Shown piece after piece: positions 17,708 through 25,412 of a stretch of DNA of 35,856 nt. Below the pieces are notes generated by a model, which worked only from the letters and a program-made list of their open reading frames with translations, searched no databases and was not told the origin of the DNA. A program made the position numbers and the translations under genes. Origin of the DNA: Candidatus Alistipes avicola. Its GTDB lineage: Bacteria; Bacteroidota; Bacteroidia; Bacteroidales; Rikenellaceae. The stretch lies in assembly GCA_019118565.1 (NCBI GenBank), contig DWYR01000014.1:1-35856 (forward strand). Direction: 5' to 3'. The stretch's first letter is position 1. The number at the start of each line of letters is the position of its first letter.

Positions 17708-19612
17708 TTATTTCTTGTCAATATATTTTCCCCAGCCGATTGGGATAATTTCTTCTTTTCGCATATAATTCAACTCGCACAACACCTGGTCAGGACTGAA
17801 ATCCAACTTGTGCTTGCTCCAAGCATAGAAATCTTCCAGCAACAGATCGTCGGATATCGGCTCCCCTTTTATGATTCGGTTGTTCCATACGGCATATAGC
17901 GTCGAAACAATCTCCGCACAGGCCAAATCCATCTTTTTAATTTTGTTTATCAAAGAATCGACTGCGTGGCGAATTGTTTGAGGATATGTTTCATACACCT
18001 GTTCCAATTCGTCGATCATTGCAGTAGGAATATAATTATATCGTGTCTTTCCATTCTCTTTTTTTACCTCTATTCTGACATGACGATATTGCTTGAACTT
18101 ACTGTCGATGTGATTCATCATCGCCTGATCATCTGGTCCTGCCGTATTGCGAATATAGTCGTTTCCGAAATCGAGTTGGCAATGATACCCGACCAAATGC
18201 AACGTTTTTTGCAATTTGGTACGTCCCCATCCTGATGATTGATATAATGCATTTACGATATGTCCAGTAACTACATGTGTTTGCAGAGGAATTTCACGAA
18301 TTTGAGCATCTGGAGTTTCAAGCGGAATAATCGGCGCTAACGGCTTAACTAAGCGTATTTGTCCGGTTAATAATTTCTGCATCATGCCGCTTTTAATCAA
18401 TTTGTACTTATTGCGGCGTGCCTCCAATTTTGCAATCTCGTTGTCCATATCTGACAGAATAGTTGCAATAGCATGCTGTTCTTTTTTGTCAGATGGATAA
18501 TATACTGTTAAGTCCTTAAATTTAGATAAGGATATTACATATCGTTTGCCGCTTCCTTCGCAAGCTACATTTGCCTGTTCATAGAAAGAGCTGGATTTAA
18601 ACATATAAGCTCGATATTGTAAATCAATGTCTTCAAAAATTCTGAATCTGTATATATGGTAACTATAACATACGGAATTCATATTTTCCATTGCTACTGC
18701 TGAAAGGGCAATATCATATGGCATTTCTGAAGACGGAGTAAAAAATATATCCCCTTGTAATACATTACATGTTTTGATTTTAACATCGGAAGCCGTAGCC
18801 CAAAAATGCAAATCTTTACTAAAGATATGATCTTCTCGAAATACATCTAAGAAATTTAAAAGACGTATGCTTTGTTCTCCAGCGATATTCTTTTTATCAA
18901 CACCGGAACCTGTGAGTTCTCCTATTTCATATATTTTCTTTTCAATCCATGGAGCGGAAAATCCTGCAAGTCGCATTTTACCGGTCAGAAGTTGCTGCAT
19001 CGCACCCTGCTTGATAAGACGCTTTTTTGCAATCTTCTTATCGAGTGCCGTAATCAATGCATCTACATCGCTCAATGCTTCGGCAATCTTGTTTTGCTCT
19101 TTGATTGTTATAGGACAATAAATCGGCAACTTCTTAACAATCTCAGCTGTATAACTTTGCTGTTTTGTTCCTTGACAATATTTGAAAGCTAAATAATCGC
19201 CCCACATTCGATAGAACCAAAATAAATATTCTACACACATTCTATCCGTCCCATTGATTGCCAGACAAGATTGGTTCGTTGTAGCTGGAGCACCTACAAA
19301 AGCGCACTTTCCACGTGTACCTTCAGCTTCAAGTCCCGTAATAGCCATTAAAAACGTACTGGGGTTAAGTATGTGAAGATTGGTATTTCTAACGGCATTT
19401 GCTGAAATATGTTCAATGGTATCGTATATGACATTATAATTTAACTCTCCACTTGAAATCCATCGGATATTGCCATTATAATATTCGGGAATACCACGAT
19501 AAGGTGTTGCTCCACTTGAAAATGTTGTTAAAACATCTTTGAACGTACACAATACCCAGTCGTCAGGAATTAAACCAAACTCCGTATGCTTATATCTTTG
19601 TGGTATCTTCAT
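17708..19612 (-). CDS. hsdS: Type I RM specificity subunit HsdS with an extra C-terminal domain
   Basis: 634 residues against the usual 400-450. Residues 1-160 form target recognition domain 1 (start KHTEFGLIPDDWV). About 165-215 is the central conserved coiled coil (EQNKIAEALSDVDALITALDKKIAKK, then QGAMQQLLTGKMRL). About 220-385 is target recognition domain 2. About 385-425 is the distal conserved helix (EQHAIATILSDMDNEIAKLE, SGMMQKLLTGQIRL). These give a bipartite target. Residues about 430-634 are an extension not found in classical HsdS; its GWGRTKLQKTLHLVGYHC segment resembles the opening motif of Panacea/DUF4065-like domains (tentative). The start ATG overlaps the stop of the upstream membrane protein gene (ATGA). 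No second hsdS or inverted repeat was seen, so no shufflon is evident. Confidence 0.93.
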   Translation of the reverse strand: MKIPQRYKHTEFGLIPDDWVLCTFKDVLTTFSSGATPYRGIPEYYNGNIRWISSGELNYNVIYDTIEHISANAVRNTNLHILNPSTFLMAITGLEAEGTRGKCAFVGAPATTNQSCLAINGTDRMCVEYLFWFYRMWGDYLAFKYCQGTKQQSYTAEIVKKLPIYCPITIKEQNKIAEALSDVDALITALDKKIAKKRLIKQGAMQQLLTGKMRLAGFSAPWIEKKIYEIGELTGSGVDKKNIAGEQSIRLLNFLDVFREDHIFSKDLHFWATASDVKIKTCNVLQGDIFFTPSSEMPYDIALSAVAMENMNSVCYSYHIYRFRIFEDIDLQYRAYMFKSSSFYEQANVACEGSGKRYVISLSKFKDLTVYYPSDKKEQHAIATILSDMDNEIAKLEARRNKYKLIKSGMMQKLLTGQIRLVKPLAPIIPLETPDAQIREIPLQTHVVTGHIVNALYQSSGWGRTKLQKTLHLVGYHCQLDFGNDYIRNTAGPDDQAMMNHIDSKFKQYRHVRIEVKKENGKTRYNYIPTAMIDELEQVYETYPQTIRHAVDSLINKIKKMDLACAEIVSTLYAVWNNRIIKGEPISDDLLLEDFYAWSKHKLDFSPDQVLCELNYMRKEEIIPIGWGKYIDKK

Positions 19613-20238
19613 TTTTTATCAGTGTTCTTTTTGTCTTTTGGATCTGGAAATACATGGCTGAAAAACTTGTTGTATTCCGATAGTGCATCCGTGTATTTGT
19701 CTTTGATAAGAGCAAATTTAGGCGATTTTTGAATCGCCTCATCTGCTGCAACCATCATATCACGCTCGGATTGATAACAATGTTCCCGTTGTGAATTTAC
19801 TGCAAAGACTTTTAGATTAACAAGAAGTACATCCAGCTCTTCGTAAGCATCATCCAATGCCAAACCATATTTTATAGCCTCTAATGTGCAGGCAAAAGCT
19901 CTGTGATGAGAGCCGAGTTTATGCATCGTATAACTCTGGTTTACATTAGAATCGAATTTACTTCGAGTGACCAACCTGTTAATTTCGGTTCGTTGCTCGG
20001 TAATTTCATCTTTCAATTTTTCAATTTCGGCAAGTTTGTTTTTAATATCCAAGGCATTGATAACCTGCCAGCCGATTGCAAATGTTACCAGTAGACCTAT
20101 CGTTGCGGCCATTACACCGATAAAAGTATCGAGTGATACGGCTGATAACGACATCGAACGGCAACACCATAGCATTGCCAATATGATAACTCCTACAAGA
20201 GCAATGAGTGATAAAATTATACTGATATCTCTCTTCAT
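19609..20238 (-). CDS. Two-TM coiled-coil protein embedded in the RM operon
   Basis: 209 residues, no family recognised. The N-terminus has two membrane helices (about 6-26, IILSLIALVGVIILAMLWCC; about 38-60, TFIGVMAATIGLLVTFAIGW). A likely coiled coil follows (about 64-93, IKNKLAEIEKLKDEITEQR). The cytoplasmic C-terminal helical domain (about 100-195) is rich in Ala, Leu and Tyr and ends in a charged tail. It overlaps hsdS by ATGA and starts 5 bp after the 55-aa gene, so it is translated as part of the hsd operon. It could anchor the RM complex to the membrane, be a separate anti-phage effector, or be a passenger. Only the operon context supports a link to restriction. Confidence 0.85.
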   Translation of the reverse strand: MKRDISIILSLIALVGVIILAMLWCCRSMSLSAVSLDTFIGVMAATIGLLVTFAIGWQVINALDIKNKLAEIEKLKDEITEQRTEINRLVTRSKFDSNVNQSYTMHKLGSHHRAFACTLEAIKYGLALDDAYEELDVLLVNLKVFAVNSQREHCYQSERDMMVAADEAIQKSPKFALIKDKYTDALSEYNKFFSHVFPDPKDKKNTDKK

Positions 20239-20243
20239 TTTTA

Positions 20244-20411
20244 TTATTCGTTCAATTTATTTTCATCGAGCAAACGTTGCTCGATATAATCTTTTGCCGC
20301 ATCTGCCATTTTAGAGAACAACCGTTTGCGTTTTTCTTTTTGCTCTGTGGTGAGCATGTTATTGTTATCGACATCACGGTTATGCGAGTATTTGCAACTC
20401 TCTATTGTCAT
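20244..20411 (-). CDS. Small charged protein (55 aa) between hsdM and the membrane protein
   Basis: An open frame from ATG at 20411 to TAA at 20244 encodes 55 residues: a polar start (MTIESCKYSHNRDVDNNN), then an amphipathic, Lys/Glu-rich helix (LTTEQKEKRKRLFSKMADAAKDYIEQRLLDENKLNE). A second start at codon 19 would give the helical part alone. Its stop is 5 bp before the next gene and codon composition is like its neighbours, which argues that it is real. It lies 107 bp after the hsdM stop. The function is unknown; a small partner or antitoxin-like regulator of the downstream membrane protein is one possibility. Confidence 0.6.
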   Translation of the reverse strand: MTIESCKYSHNRDVDNNNMLTTEQKEKRKRLFSKMADAAKDYIEQRLLDENKLNE

Positions 20412-20518
20412 ATGCAGCTCATCTTTGTTAATGTTTTGGCCTTAATTATATCTTTGGTTCAAATTCAACAACATTCCGAAAGATATCCATTGTCCAAAAT
20501 TTCCCACTTCATTATTTA

Positions 20519-22951
20519 TTAAAATCCCATTTGTTTCAAGTGTGCGGCGACTTTGACTTCGAGATCAGTGATTTCGGCGTCGATTTCCGGAAGCGTTTGT
20601 GCATAGCGTTCGGCAAGTGCCGAAACTTTCGAGGTCAGCTGTTGACCGATGCGATGCATTTCACTGTCGAGCCGAGCCGAAAGAGTAGCAAACCATTTCT
20701 TTTCGATAACCAAGCGTTTGATATCGTCTTCTGTAAGCCCAGCATACTTGACGATCAAAGCCGTAAGTAAATCGTATTTCAAAGTTTTCAGCGTTTTCTT
20801 CGTAAGCGAAATATCCTCTTTCAATGTGAGATATTGCGTAAGAATGGCTATTTCATCGGCATCCGATTTTTGGTCGAGTGCTTTGATTCGTTTTTTGACG
20901 TTGCTGTCGGAGAGCTTTCCATCGGCAAAATTATCTTCGTCTAATATACCTTCCGAGTGCTCTTCCAGCATTTCATTTAATTGGTTTTCTTTGTCACTTA
21001 ATAACTCTTCGGAAGCCGTAATAAGATGCTTTTCTTTCGCGAAATACTCATCGATCACAATCGAAACGGGCAATAAGTCGCACACGACATCCTCCGGTGC
21101 GGAAGCTTTCTTCTCTTTCGGCTTCGCATCTCTCTTTTTAGCCGCCGGCTGCGGCGTATATAGCTCCGCTTTCCATCCGTTGGCAGCGATCAGATAACAA
21201 TCGTCCTGCATGGTTTCGCTCCAATAGTTCATCAGGCAGTCATACACATCATAGGCATCAACCAGTGATTCATCCCGCTTGAAAATAGTGAGTAGCGAAT
21301 CGCTCAATTCTTCGATAAGATGTTTCGGCGCAAACCCCGTAGCAAGGGCGTAAAGGTTTGCACGGTGTCGATCGCACCATTCGGTATAACTTCGATAAAA
21401 AATTTCGGTCTGATTACGGAAATCGGTGTTGGCCATAATTGTATCGTGCACGGCCGACGATTCGCATTTCAACGTGAAATATCCCGTGCGAGAGACATGC
21501 GGTCGGAAAAGATCTTCGCGTAAAGAGGGACAGACCAGCCAATAGTCGGAAAGTTGTTCAATATCATGCGCAGGCAGTCCACCATGCAAATGCGCGTCGA
21601 TGTCTTGCAAAATTTCGGTGTCGGGAGCTGAAATATAACGCGGAATATTCAGATTGTAATCATTCCGTTCGATCTCTTCCATCGGAACGAATCGGGCGAA
21701 ATGTGGGACATCGCGTTGGGTCTGCCAAACGTCTACGATACGACGGATATCCTGTTCGCGCAGCCGGTTTTTCGCTCCGTCTTTCATGAAGCCGAATTTT
21801 GCATCGATCATAAAAACACCTTTGCGGTTGGAGGCTTCGGATTTTTCGATAAGGATAATACAGGCCGGTATTCCGGTCCCGAAGAAAAGGTTGGCAGGCA
21901 AGCCGATAATGCCTTTGATATATCGTTTTTCAGCTACAAGATATTTACGGATTTGCGCTTCGGCATTGCCTCTGAATAGCACGCCGTGCGGAAGGATACA
22001 AGCACCGCATCCTGTTTGTTTGATTGACCGAACGATATGGAGCAGAAAGGCGTAGTCGCCGTTTTTCTCTGGAGGAATGCCGATTGACGATCCCCAGCGT
22101 TTATATTGATCCTCTTCTTTTGCTCCTTTCAACCATGATTTGGTAGAAAAAGGAGGATTGGCAACCACAAAATCGAATGTCTGCAAATTTCCCGAATCGT
22201 CTTTATATTGAGGGTCGTTGAGCGTGTCGCCCTGTTTGATCGTTGCATAGGGGTCGTTGTGAAGAATCATGTTCATTTTCGCCAGCCCGACTGTGGCATT
22301 GTCTTTTTCCTGTCCGTACAAGGTCGCATCCGTGGGAGTTTCGGCTTTGGCGCGAAGAAGCAACGAACCGGAACCACATGTCGGGTCGTAGATGGTGGTA
22401 CGGATACTGTTCACCTTGTCGAGCCCCAAAACCTTTGCGATGACGCGGCTAACCTCCGCTGGAGTATAGAATTGACCTTTGCTTTTTCCGCTTTCGGTTG
22501 CAAAATTCTTCATCAAATACTCATAGGCATCGCCTATAAGATCGTCATCAGCCGCGCGGTTTTTGCTGAAATCGAGATCTGATGTTTGGAATATGCCGAT
22601 AAGTCCGCTTAATGTTTCAACCTTATCCTTGCCCTTGCCGAGTTTGGTTTCATCATCGAAATCCGCGATAAACACTCCGTCCAACTGATTAGCTTCGGAC
22701 AAAGCCGCCATTTTCTTGTTCATCTCTTCGCCGATATTGGCATGGCCTTTCAAAGCGACAAAATCCTCGAAGTGGCAGCCGGCGGGAATATCTATCATGA
22801 AATTAAGGTCGTTGCGGCTTTTGTCGCTGATATATTTCACGAACAGAATCACCAATACATAATCCTTGTATTGGCTTGCATCCATACCTCCGCGTAACTC
22901 GTCGCAACATTTCCAAAGGGTACTATATAATTCCGATTTCTTGATTGCCAT
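20519..22951 (-). CDS. hsdM: Type I RM methyltransferase subunit HsdM (long form)
   Basis: 810 residues, longer than the usual 500-550. The N-terminal helical HsdM domain (about 1-150; LYSTLWKCCDELRGGMDASQYKDYVLVILFVKYISD) leads to the methyltransferase domain: GQFYTPAEVSRVIAKVL, the SAM-binding DPTCGSGSLL (about 188-197) and the catalytic NPPF motif (about 263-266), which marks N6-adenine methylation. The extra C-terminal 300 residues include a Lys/Ala-rich linker (AAKKRDAKPKEKKA) and long coiled coils (about 640-800), as in other long Bacteroidales HsdM proteins. It acts with HsdS as the modification enzyme. It starts 6 bp after the XRE gene, so it is the first enzyme gene of the operon. 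Confidence 0.95.
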   Translation of the reverse strand: MAIKKSELYSTLWKCCDELRGGMDASQYKDYVLVILFVKYISDKSRNDLNFMIDIPAGCHFEDFVALKGHANIGEEMNKKMAALSEANQLDGVFIADFDDETKLGKGKDKVETLSGLIGIFQTSDLDFSKNRAADDDLIGDAYEYLMKNFATESGKSKGQFYTPAEVSRVIAKVLGLDKVNSIRTTIYDPTCGSGSLLLRAKAETPTDATLYGQEKDNATVGLAKMNMILHNDPYATIKQGDTLNDPQYKDDSGNLQTFDFVVANPPFSTKSWLKGAKEEDQYKRWGSSIGIPPEKNGDYAFLLHIVRSIKQTGCGACILPHGVLFRGNAEAQIRKYLVAEKRYIKGIIGLPANLFFGTGIPACIILIEKSEASNRKGVFMIDAKFGFMKDGAKNRLREQDIRRIVDVWQTQRDVPHFARFVPMEEIERNDYNLNIPRYISAPDTEILQDIDAHLHGGLPAHDIEQLSDYWLVCPSLREDLFRPHVSRTGYFTLKCESSAVHDTIMANTDFRNQTEIFYRSYTEWCDRHRANLYALATGFAPKHLIEELSDSLLTIFKRDESLVDAYDVYDCLMNYWSETMQDDCYLIAANGWKAELYTPQPAAKKRDAKPKEKKASAPEDVVCDLLPVSIVIDEYFAKEKHLITASEELLSDKENQLNEMLEEHSEGILDEDNFADGKLSDSNVKKRIKALDQKSDADEIAILTQYLTLKEDISLTKKTLKTLKYDLLTALIVKYAGLTEDDIKRLVIEKKWFATLSARLDSEMHRIGQQLTSKVSALAERYAQTLPEIDAEITDLEVKVAAHLKQMGF

Positions 22952-22957
22952 ATTACA

Positions 22958-23146
22958 TTATTTGCTACTGATTAAATCTTTAGGGTTGACTTGAAGAATG
23001 CGTGCAATTTCAAAGAGCAATTCCAGATTAGGTTGACGACGATTGCAGGCATAGGCATTTATCATACTGAAACTCTTACCGAGCTGTTCGGCCAGCCATG
23101 TCTGTTTAATACCCTTTTCTTCAAGCACTTCCTTAATCCTGTTCAT
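22958..23146 (-). CDS. XRE-family HTH regulator, controller-like, at the head of the hsd operon
   Basis: 62 residues, essentially a single Cro/C1-type helix-turn-helix: VLEEKGIKQTWLAEQLGKSFSMINAYACNRRQPNLELLFEIARILQVNPKDLI, with a clear recognition helix (SFSMINAYACNR). Its size and place, 6 bp before hsdM, match controller (C) proteins of RM systems, which delay or limit expression on entry into a new host. A 17-bp palindrome (23149-23165) begins 3 bp upstream of its ATG and is a natural operator for autoregulation. The DNA-binding call is secure; the controller role is inferred from position. Confidence 0.88.
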   Translation of the reverse strand: MNRIKEVLEEKGIKQTWLAEQLGKSFSMINAYACNRRQPNLELLFEIARILQVNPKDLISSK

Positions 23147-23148
23147 AT

Positions 23149-23165
23149 ATTTTGATCGACAAAAT
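23149..23165. promoter_or_regulatory. Candidate operator palindrome of the XRE regulator
   Basis: ATTTTG-atcga-CAAAAT is a perfect inverted repeat with 6-bp arms, 3 bp upstream of the regulator ATG, where a bound dimer would block translation or early transcription. Confidence 0.5.
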
Positions 23166-23180
23166 GAAACATATTTCGCA

Positions 23181-23213
23181 TAAAGATATGAAATTGTTAG
23201 CTATAACTCCAAA
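23181..23213 (-). promoter_or_regulatory. Candidate promoter of the hsd operon
   Basis: On the minus strand TTTG (23213-23210) is followed after 21 bp by TATCTTTA (23188-23181), one mismatch from the TAnnTTTG -7 element. It lies about 35 bp before the XRE start codon and just upstream of the palindrome. Confidence 0.45.
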
Positions 23214-23217
23214 AGAC

Positions 23218-23898
23218 CTAATGTTCTCTTTTTAATCGAGAAGCTTTTTTGTTAAGTTTTTCGACTTCCCGTTCTTTCAGTCTCGTCTGTTCTTCGAGTT
23301 CGATTTTCTGGCGGATAGTGTGTTCATATTCTTCGACGTCTTTTTTCATCTGACGGATTTTTGCGTTGTCGCGATTTAATTCGAATAGCTCTTCCAGTTC
23401 GGCGATACGGTCGGATGTCGCTTCACCTTTCATTTTTATATAGCGGTATTTCAGGTCGTTGTCGATGCGGGCATGATTCGGTCGGGTAGCGAAATAGAGT
23501 GCCGACGACAAGATCATGCAACTTATGAAAAGGAACAGCACCAAATAAATGACGAATGGGGATTCGGAGCTGAAAATCACTCGGTGTCGGATTATTCTCG
23601 GCGGCAGTTCGGCGGGGATTTTGATTGCCTCGACAGATGCTTGCAGATTATCGATACCGGTTTGCGTTTTGGTATAGTTCTGCTCTATGATCTCCAATCG
23701 TCCGGCAAGCTGGATTATTATCGCCTGATGCCGCTCTTGTTCTGTATATACGATTTGCTCCAATCGTTGCGACAAGTCATTGTCGCTTGATTGATTATTG
23801 TTCGCTGTTTTTGCCGCTAGTTCGGTCTTGATGGTTTTGACCATCGTCTCCTTGAAGTCCTCATACATTTCGTAGGACATGATATTATTCTCTTTCAT
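23218..23898 (-). CDS. Coiled-coil, single-TM protein downstream of the relaxase
   Basis: 226 residues; a start at 23880 (codon 7) is also possible. An N-terminal coiled-coil region (about 15-95) is followed by one membrane helix (about 113-136, FVIYLVLFLFISCMILSSALYFAT) and a long charged coiled coil to the end (about 150-226, ELEELFELNRDNAKIRQM, then KLNKKASRLKREH). No enzyme motif. It is 18 bp after the relaxase stop in the same orientation, a position where Bacteroides mobilization modules often carry such a protein. It may help couple the relaxosome to the transfer channel at the membrane; this is inferred from place only. Confidence 0.8.
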   Translation of the reverse strand: MKENNIMSYEMYEDFKETMVKTIKTELAAKTANNNQSSDNDLSQRLEQIVYTEQERHQAIIIQLAGRLEIIEQNYTKTQTGIDNLQASVEAIKIPAELPPRIIRHRVIFSSESPFVIYLVLFLFISCMILSSALYFATRPNHARIDNDLKYRYIKMKGEATSDRIAELEELFELNRDNAKIRQMKKDVEEYEHTIRQKIELEEQTRLKEREVEKLNKKASRLKREH

Positions 23899-23916
23899 GG
23901 TTGTATCGCTTCCTGT

Positions 23917-24987
23917 TTACAATTTCTGCTTGGGTTTGGTCATGCGTTCTCGCAAGCGACGTTCCCGCTCCATTGCGGCAACCGCCATCGCTTCGGCGAC
24001 GGTATTGAGTAATGCCGTGATGCGGGCGAGGTACTCTTCGGGACTCTCGCCGGGTTTGCGTTGCAATTGGGCTTCGGACAATTCGGCCGGCGAACTATTC
24101 GGCGGCAACGGAAGTTCGCCGATATTACCGCCGAAATTGACCGTCGGCCTATCCGTGTCGGTCTTTCCGCCACCCGTTCCGAACAGATCGGAGAAGGCCG
24201 AACGGTAGGAGCCTGCCGCCGCATGGAAGTCTTTGACAATAGCGCTTCGATGTCGGGTTTGCTGTTGCGCGTATGCAAAATGCAGATTCAGTTTCGAGAA
24301 GCTGAATTGCCGGTCGATCTTCGACCCCGAAAACTCGAAGTCGTTTTTTGAAAATAGAACGCCTTGTTTTCGGTTGGTATTTCCGCAATACTTATAGCGG
24401 ACGTCGATGCCTTGCTCTTTTAATCTACCTTCCAGATCGTTCCAACTCTTACATTTGGGCAGACATCCTTTGATCGCATCATATATTTCGTATTTGGTCT
24501 TGTCCGGTTCGCGCAATCGCTCCCGCCGCACGCTGTCCTTTCCCGGCGCAAGATGCAACCCGTATTTCTCGGTTAGTTCCCGACAGACTTTCGTATTGCG
24601 TATTTTAATGTTCTTGTCCGATATAGTCTGCCCCTTGTTCCCGACCCGGTTATAGACCAGATGGCAGTGAGGATGGGGCTGGTCGAGGTGACGTACCAGC
24701 AGATATTGCGTGTCGGTAATACCCATTTTCTGCATATATTCTTTGGCGATCTGCGTCATCAGTGCATCGTTCATGTGTGGTGCTTCTTTCGGCGAAAACG
24801 AGAGGGAGATATGCCCGACCGTGTTTTTCAACCGAGGGTTCAGTCGGGTCTGATCCTTAAAATCCTCGATTATGTTCTTTACCTCCGGCGGGTTTACGCC
24901 TTCGGCATCGAGGATGCGCGACAGTTCTTTCATCACATAGCCGACAGTCCCGGCAAAGGATGAACCGGCAATGATTTTACCGATCAT
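23917..24987 (-). CDS. mobA: Relaxase / mobilization nuclease (MobA/VirD2-like, MOBP type)
   Basis: 356 residues. The N-terminal relaxase domain (about 1-200) starts MIGKIIAGSSFAGTVGYVM. Motif III, with its metal-binding histidines, is HLDQPHPHCHLVYNRV (about 99-114), preceded by HISLSFSPKEAP (motif I/II region). The catalytic tyrosine candidates are in the QYLLVRH and EKYGLHL segments; which one is used cannot be fixed here. The C-terminal part (about 240-356) is polar and Arg-rich. It nicks oriT and carries the T-strand when a helper conjugative element supplies the channel. It overlaps mobC by 11 bp, a typical mobCA arrangement, and reads intact. Confidence 0.92.
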   Translation of the reverse strand: MIGKIIAGSSFAGTVGYVMKELSRILDAEGVNPPEVKNIIEDFKDQTRLNPRLKNTVGHISLSFSPKEAPHMNDALMTQIAKEYMQKMGITDTQYLLVRHLDQPHPHCHLVYNRVGNKGQTISDKNIKIRNTKVCRELTEKYGLHLAPGKDSVRRERLREPDKTKYEIYDAIKGCLPKCKSWNDLEGRLKEQGIDVRYKYCGNTNRKQGVLFSKNDFEFSGSKIDRQFSFSKLNLHFAYAQQQTRHRSAIVKDFHAAAGSYRSAFSDLFGTGGGKTDTDRPTVNFGGNIGELPLPPNSSPAELSEAQLQRKPGESPEEYLARITALLNTVAEAMAVAAMERERRLRERMTKPKQKL

Positions 24988-25333
24988 CGCGGATCTGTTT
25001 TAGCAGGGCTTCGAGGCATGCCATAATGGCCGCGTGACGGGATGCGACACTTGAAAATCCTTTCGCATGGGCAAGCCGTGTCAGTTGATTCAAGTTACGA
25101 GCTATGCCTTTGAGCTGGGTTACGAAATCCAGATGCTCGCGACGCAGGCGTTCTCGTACCGCTCCTGTCCGAAGCAGTTGTCGGATGATTTCCGCCGGAC
25201 GCTGCCCCGAAGTACGGGCCAATGACCGAAGACGTAAATAATGCTCCGTATCGAGTCGCGTACTGACGATATATCGGCGAACACGACCTTTACTCAATTC
25301 CGGCCGTCCGCCCTTGTTCTGTGTTTGTTTCAT
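24977..25333 (-). CDS. mobC: Mobilization accessory protein MobC
   Basis: 118 residues from the chosen ATG at 25333 (MKQTQNKGGRPELSKGRVRRY). The frame stays open to 25402, but that extension would run through the candidate oriT hairpin and looks non-coding. The GGRP start, the ribbon-helix-helix-like strand and helix (YIVSTRLDTEHYLRLRSLARTSGQRPAEIIRQLL) and the LKGIARNLNQLTRLAH motif are typical of the bacterial mobilization protein family. It binds oriT and helps the relaxase melt and nick it. It overlaps the relaxase gene by 11 bp. Confidence 0.9.
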   Translation of the reverse strand: MKQTQNKGGRPELSKGRVRRYIVSTRLDTEHYLRLRSLARTSGQRPAEIIRQLLRTGAVRERLRREHLDFVTQLKGIARNLNQLTRLAHAKGFSSVASRHAAIMACLEALLKQIRDDR

Positions 25334-25374
25334 CGGTTTGTGTGCAGGAGTTAGACCAGCGGGATGTTCAGTAC

Positions 25375-25410
25375 AGGTAAGTTTTCGTTTACGAAAACAC
25401 AAACTTGCCT
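25375..25410. other. Candidate oriT hairpin upstream of mobC
   Basis: In the gap between the primase stop (25413) and the mobC ATG (25333) lies a perfect 8-bp inverted repeat, GTTTTCGT-tt-ACGAAAAC (25381-25398). It is nested in a larger one, AGGTAAGTTT (25375-25384) against AAACTTGCCT (25401-25410), with one mismatch. Such inverted repeats directly upstream of mob genes commonly mark oriT; the nic site is not identified. Confidence 0.45.
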
Positions 25411-25412
25411 TC

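Noticed and set aside
17708..19612. Shufflon / invertible hsdS system
   Set aside because: Only one hsdS is present, no inverted repeats between hsdS parts were seen, and the sole recombinase is about 10 kb away at the IME end.
25334..25402. N-terminal extension of MobC
   Set aside because: The frame is open, but the extra residues look random and cover the oriT-like hairpin; MobC proteins usually start near the KGGRP motif.
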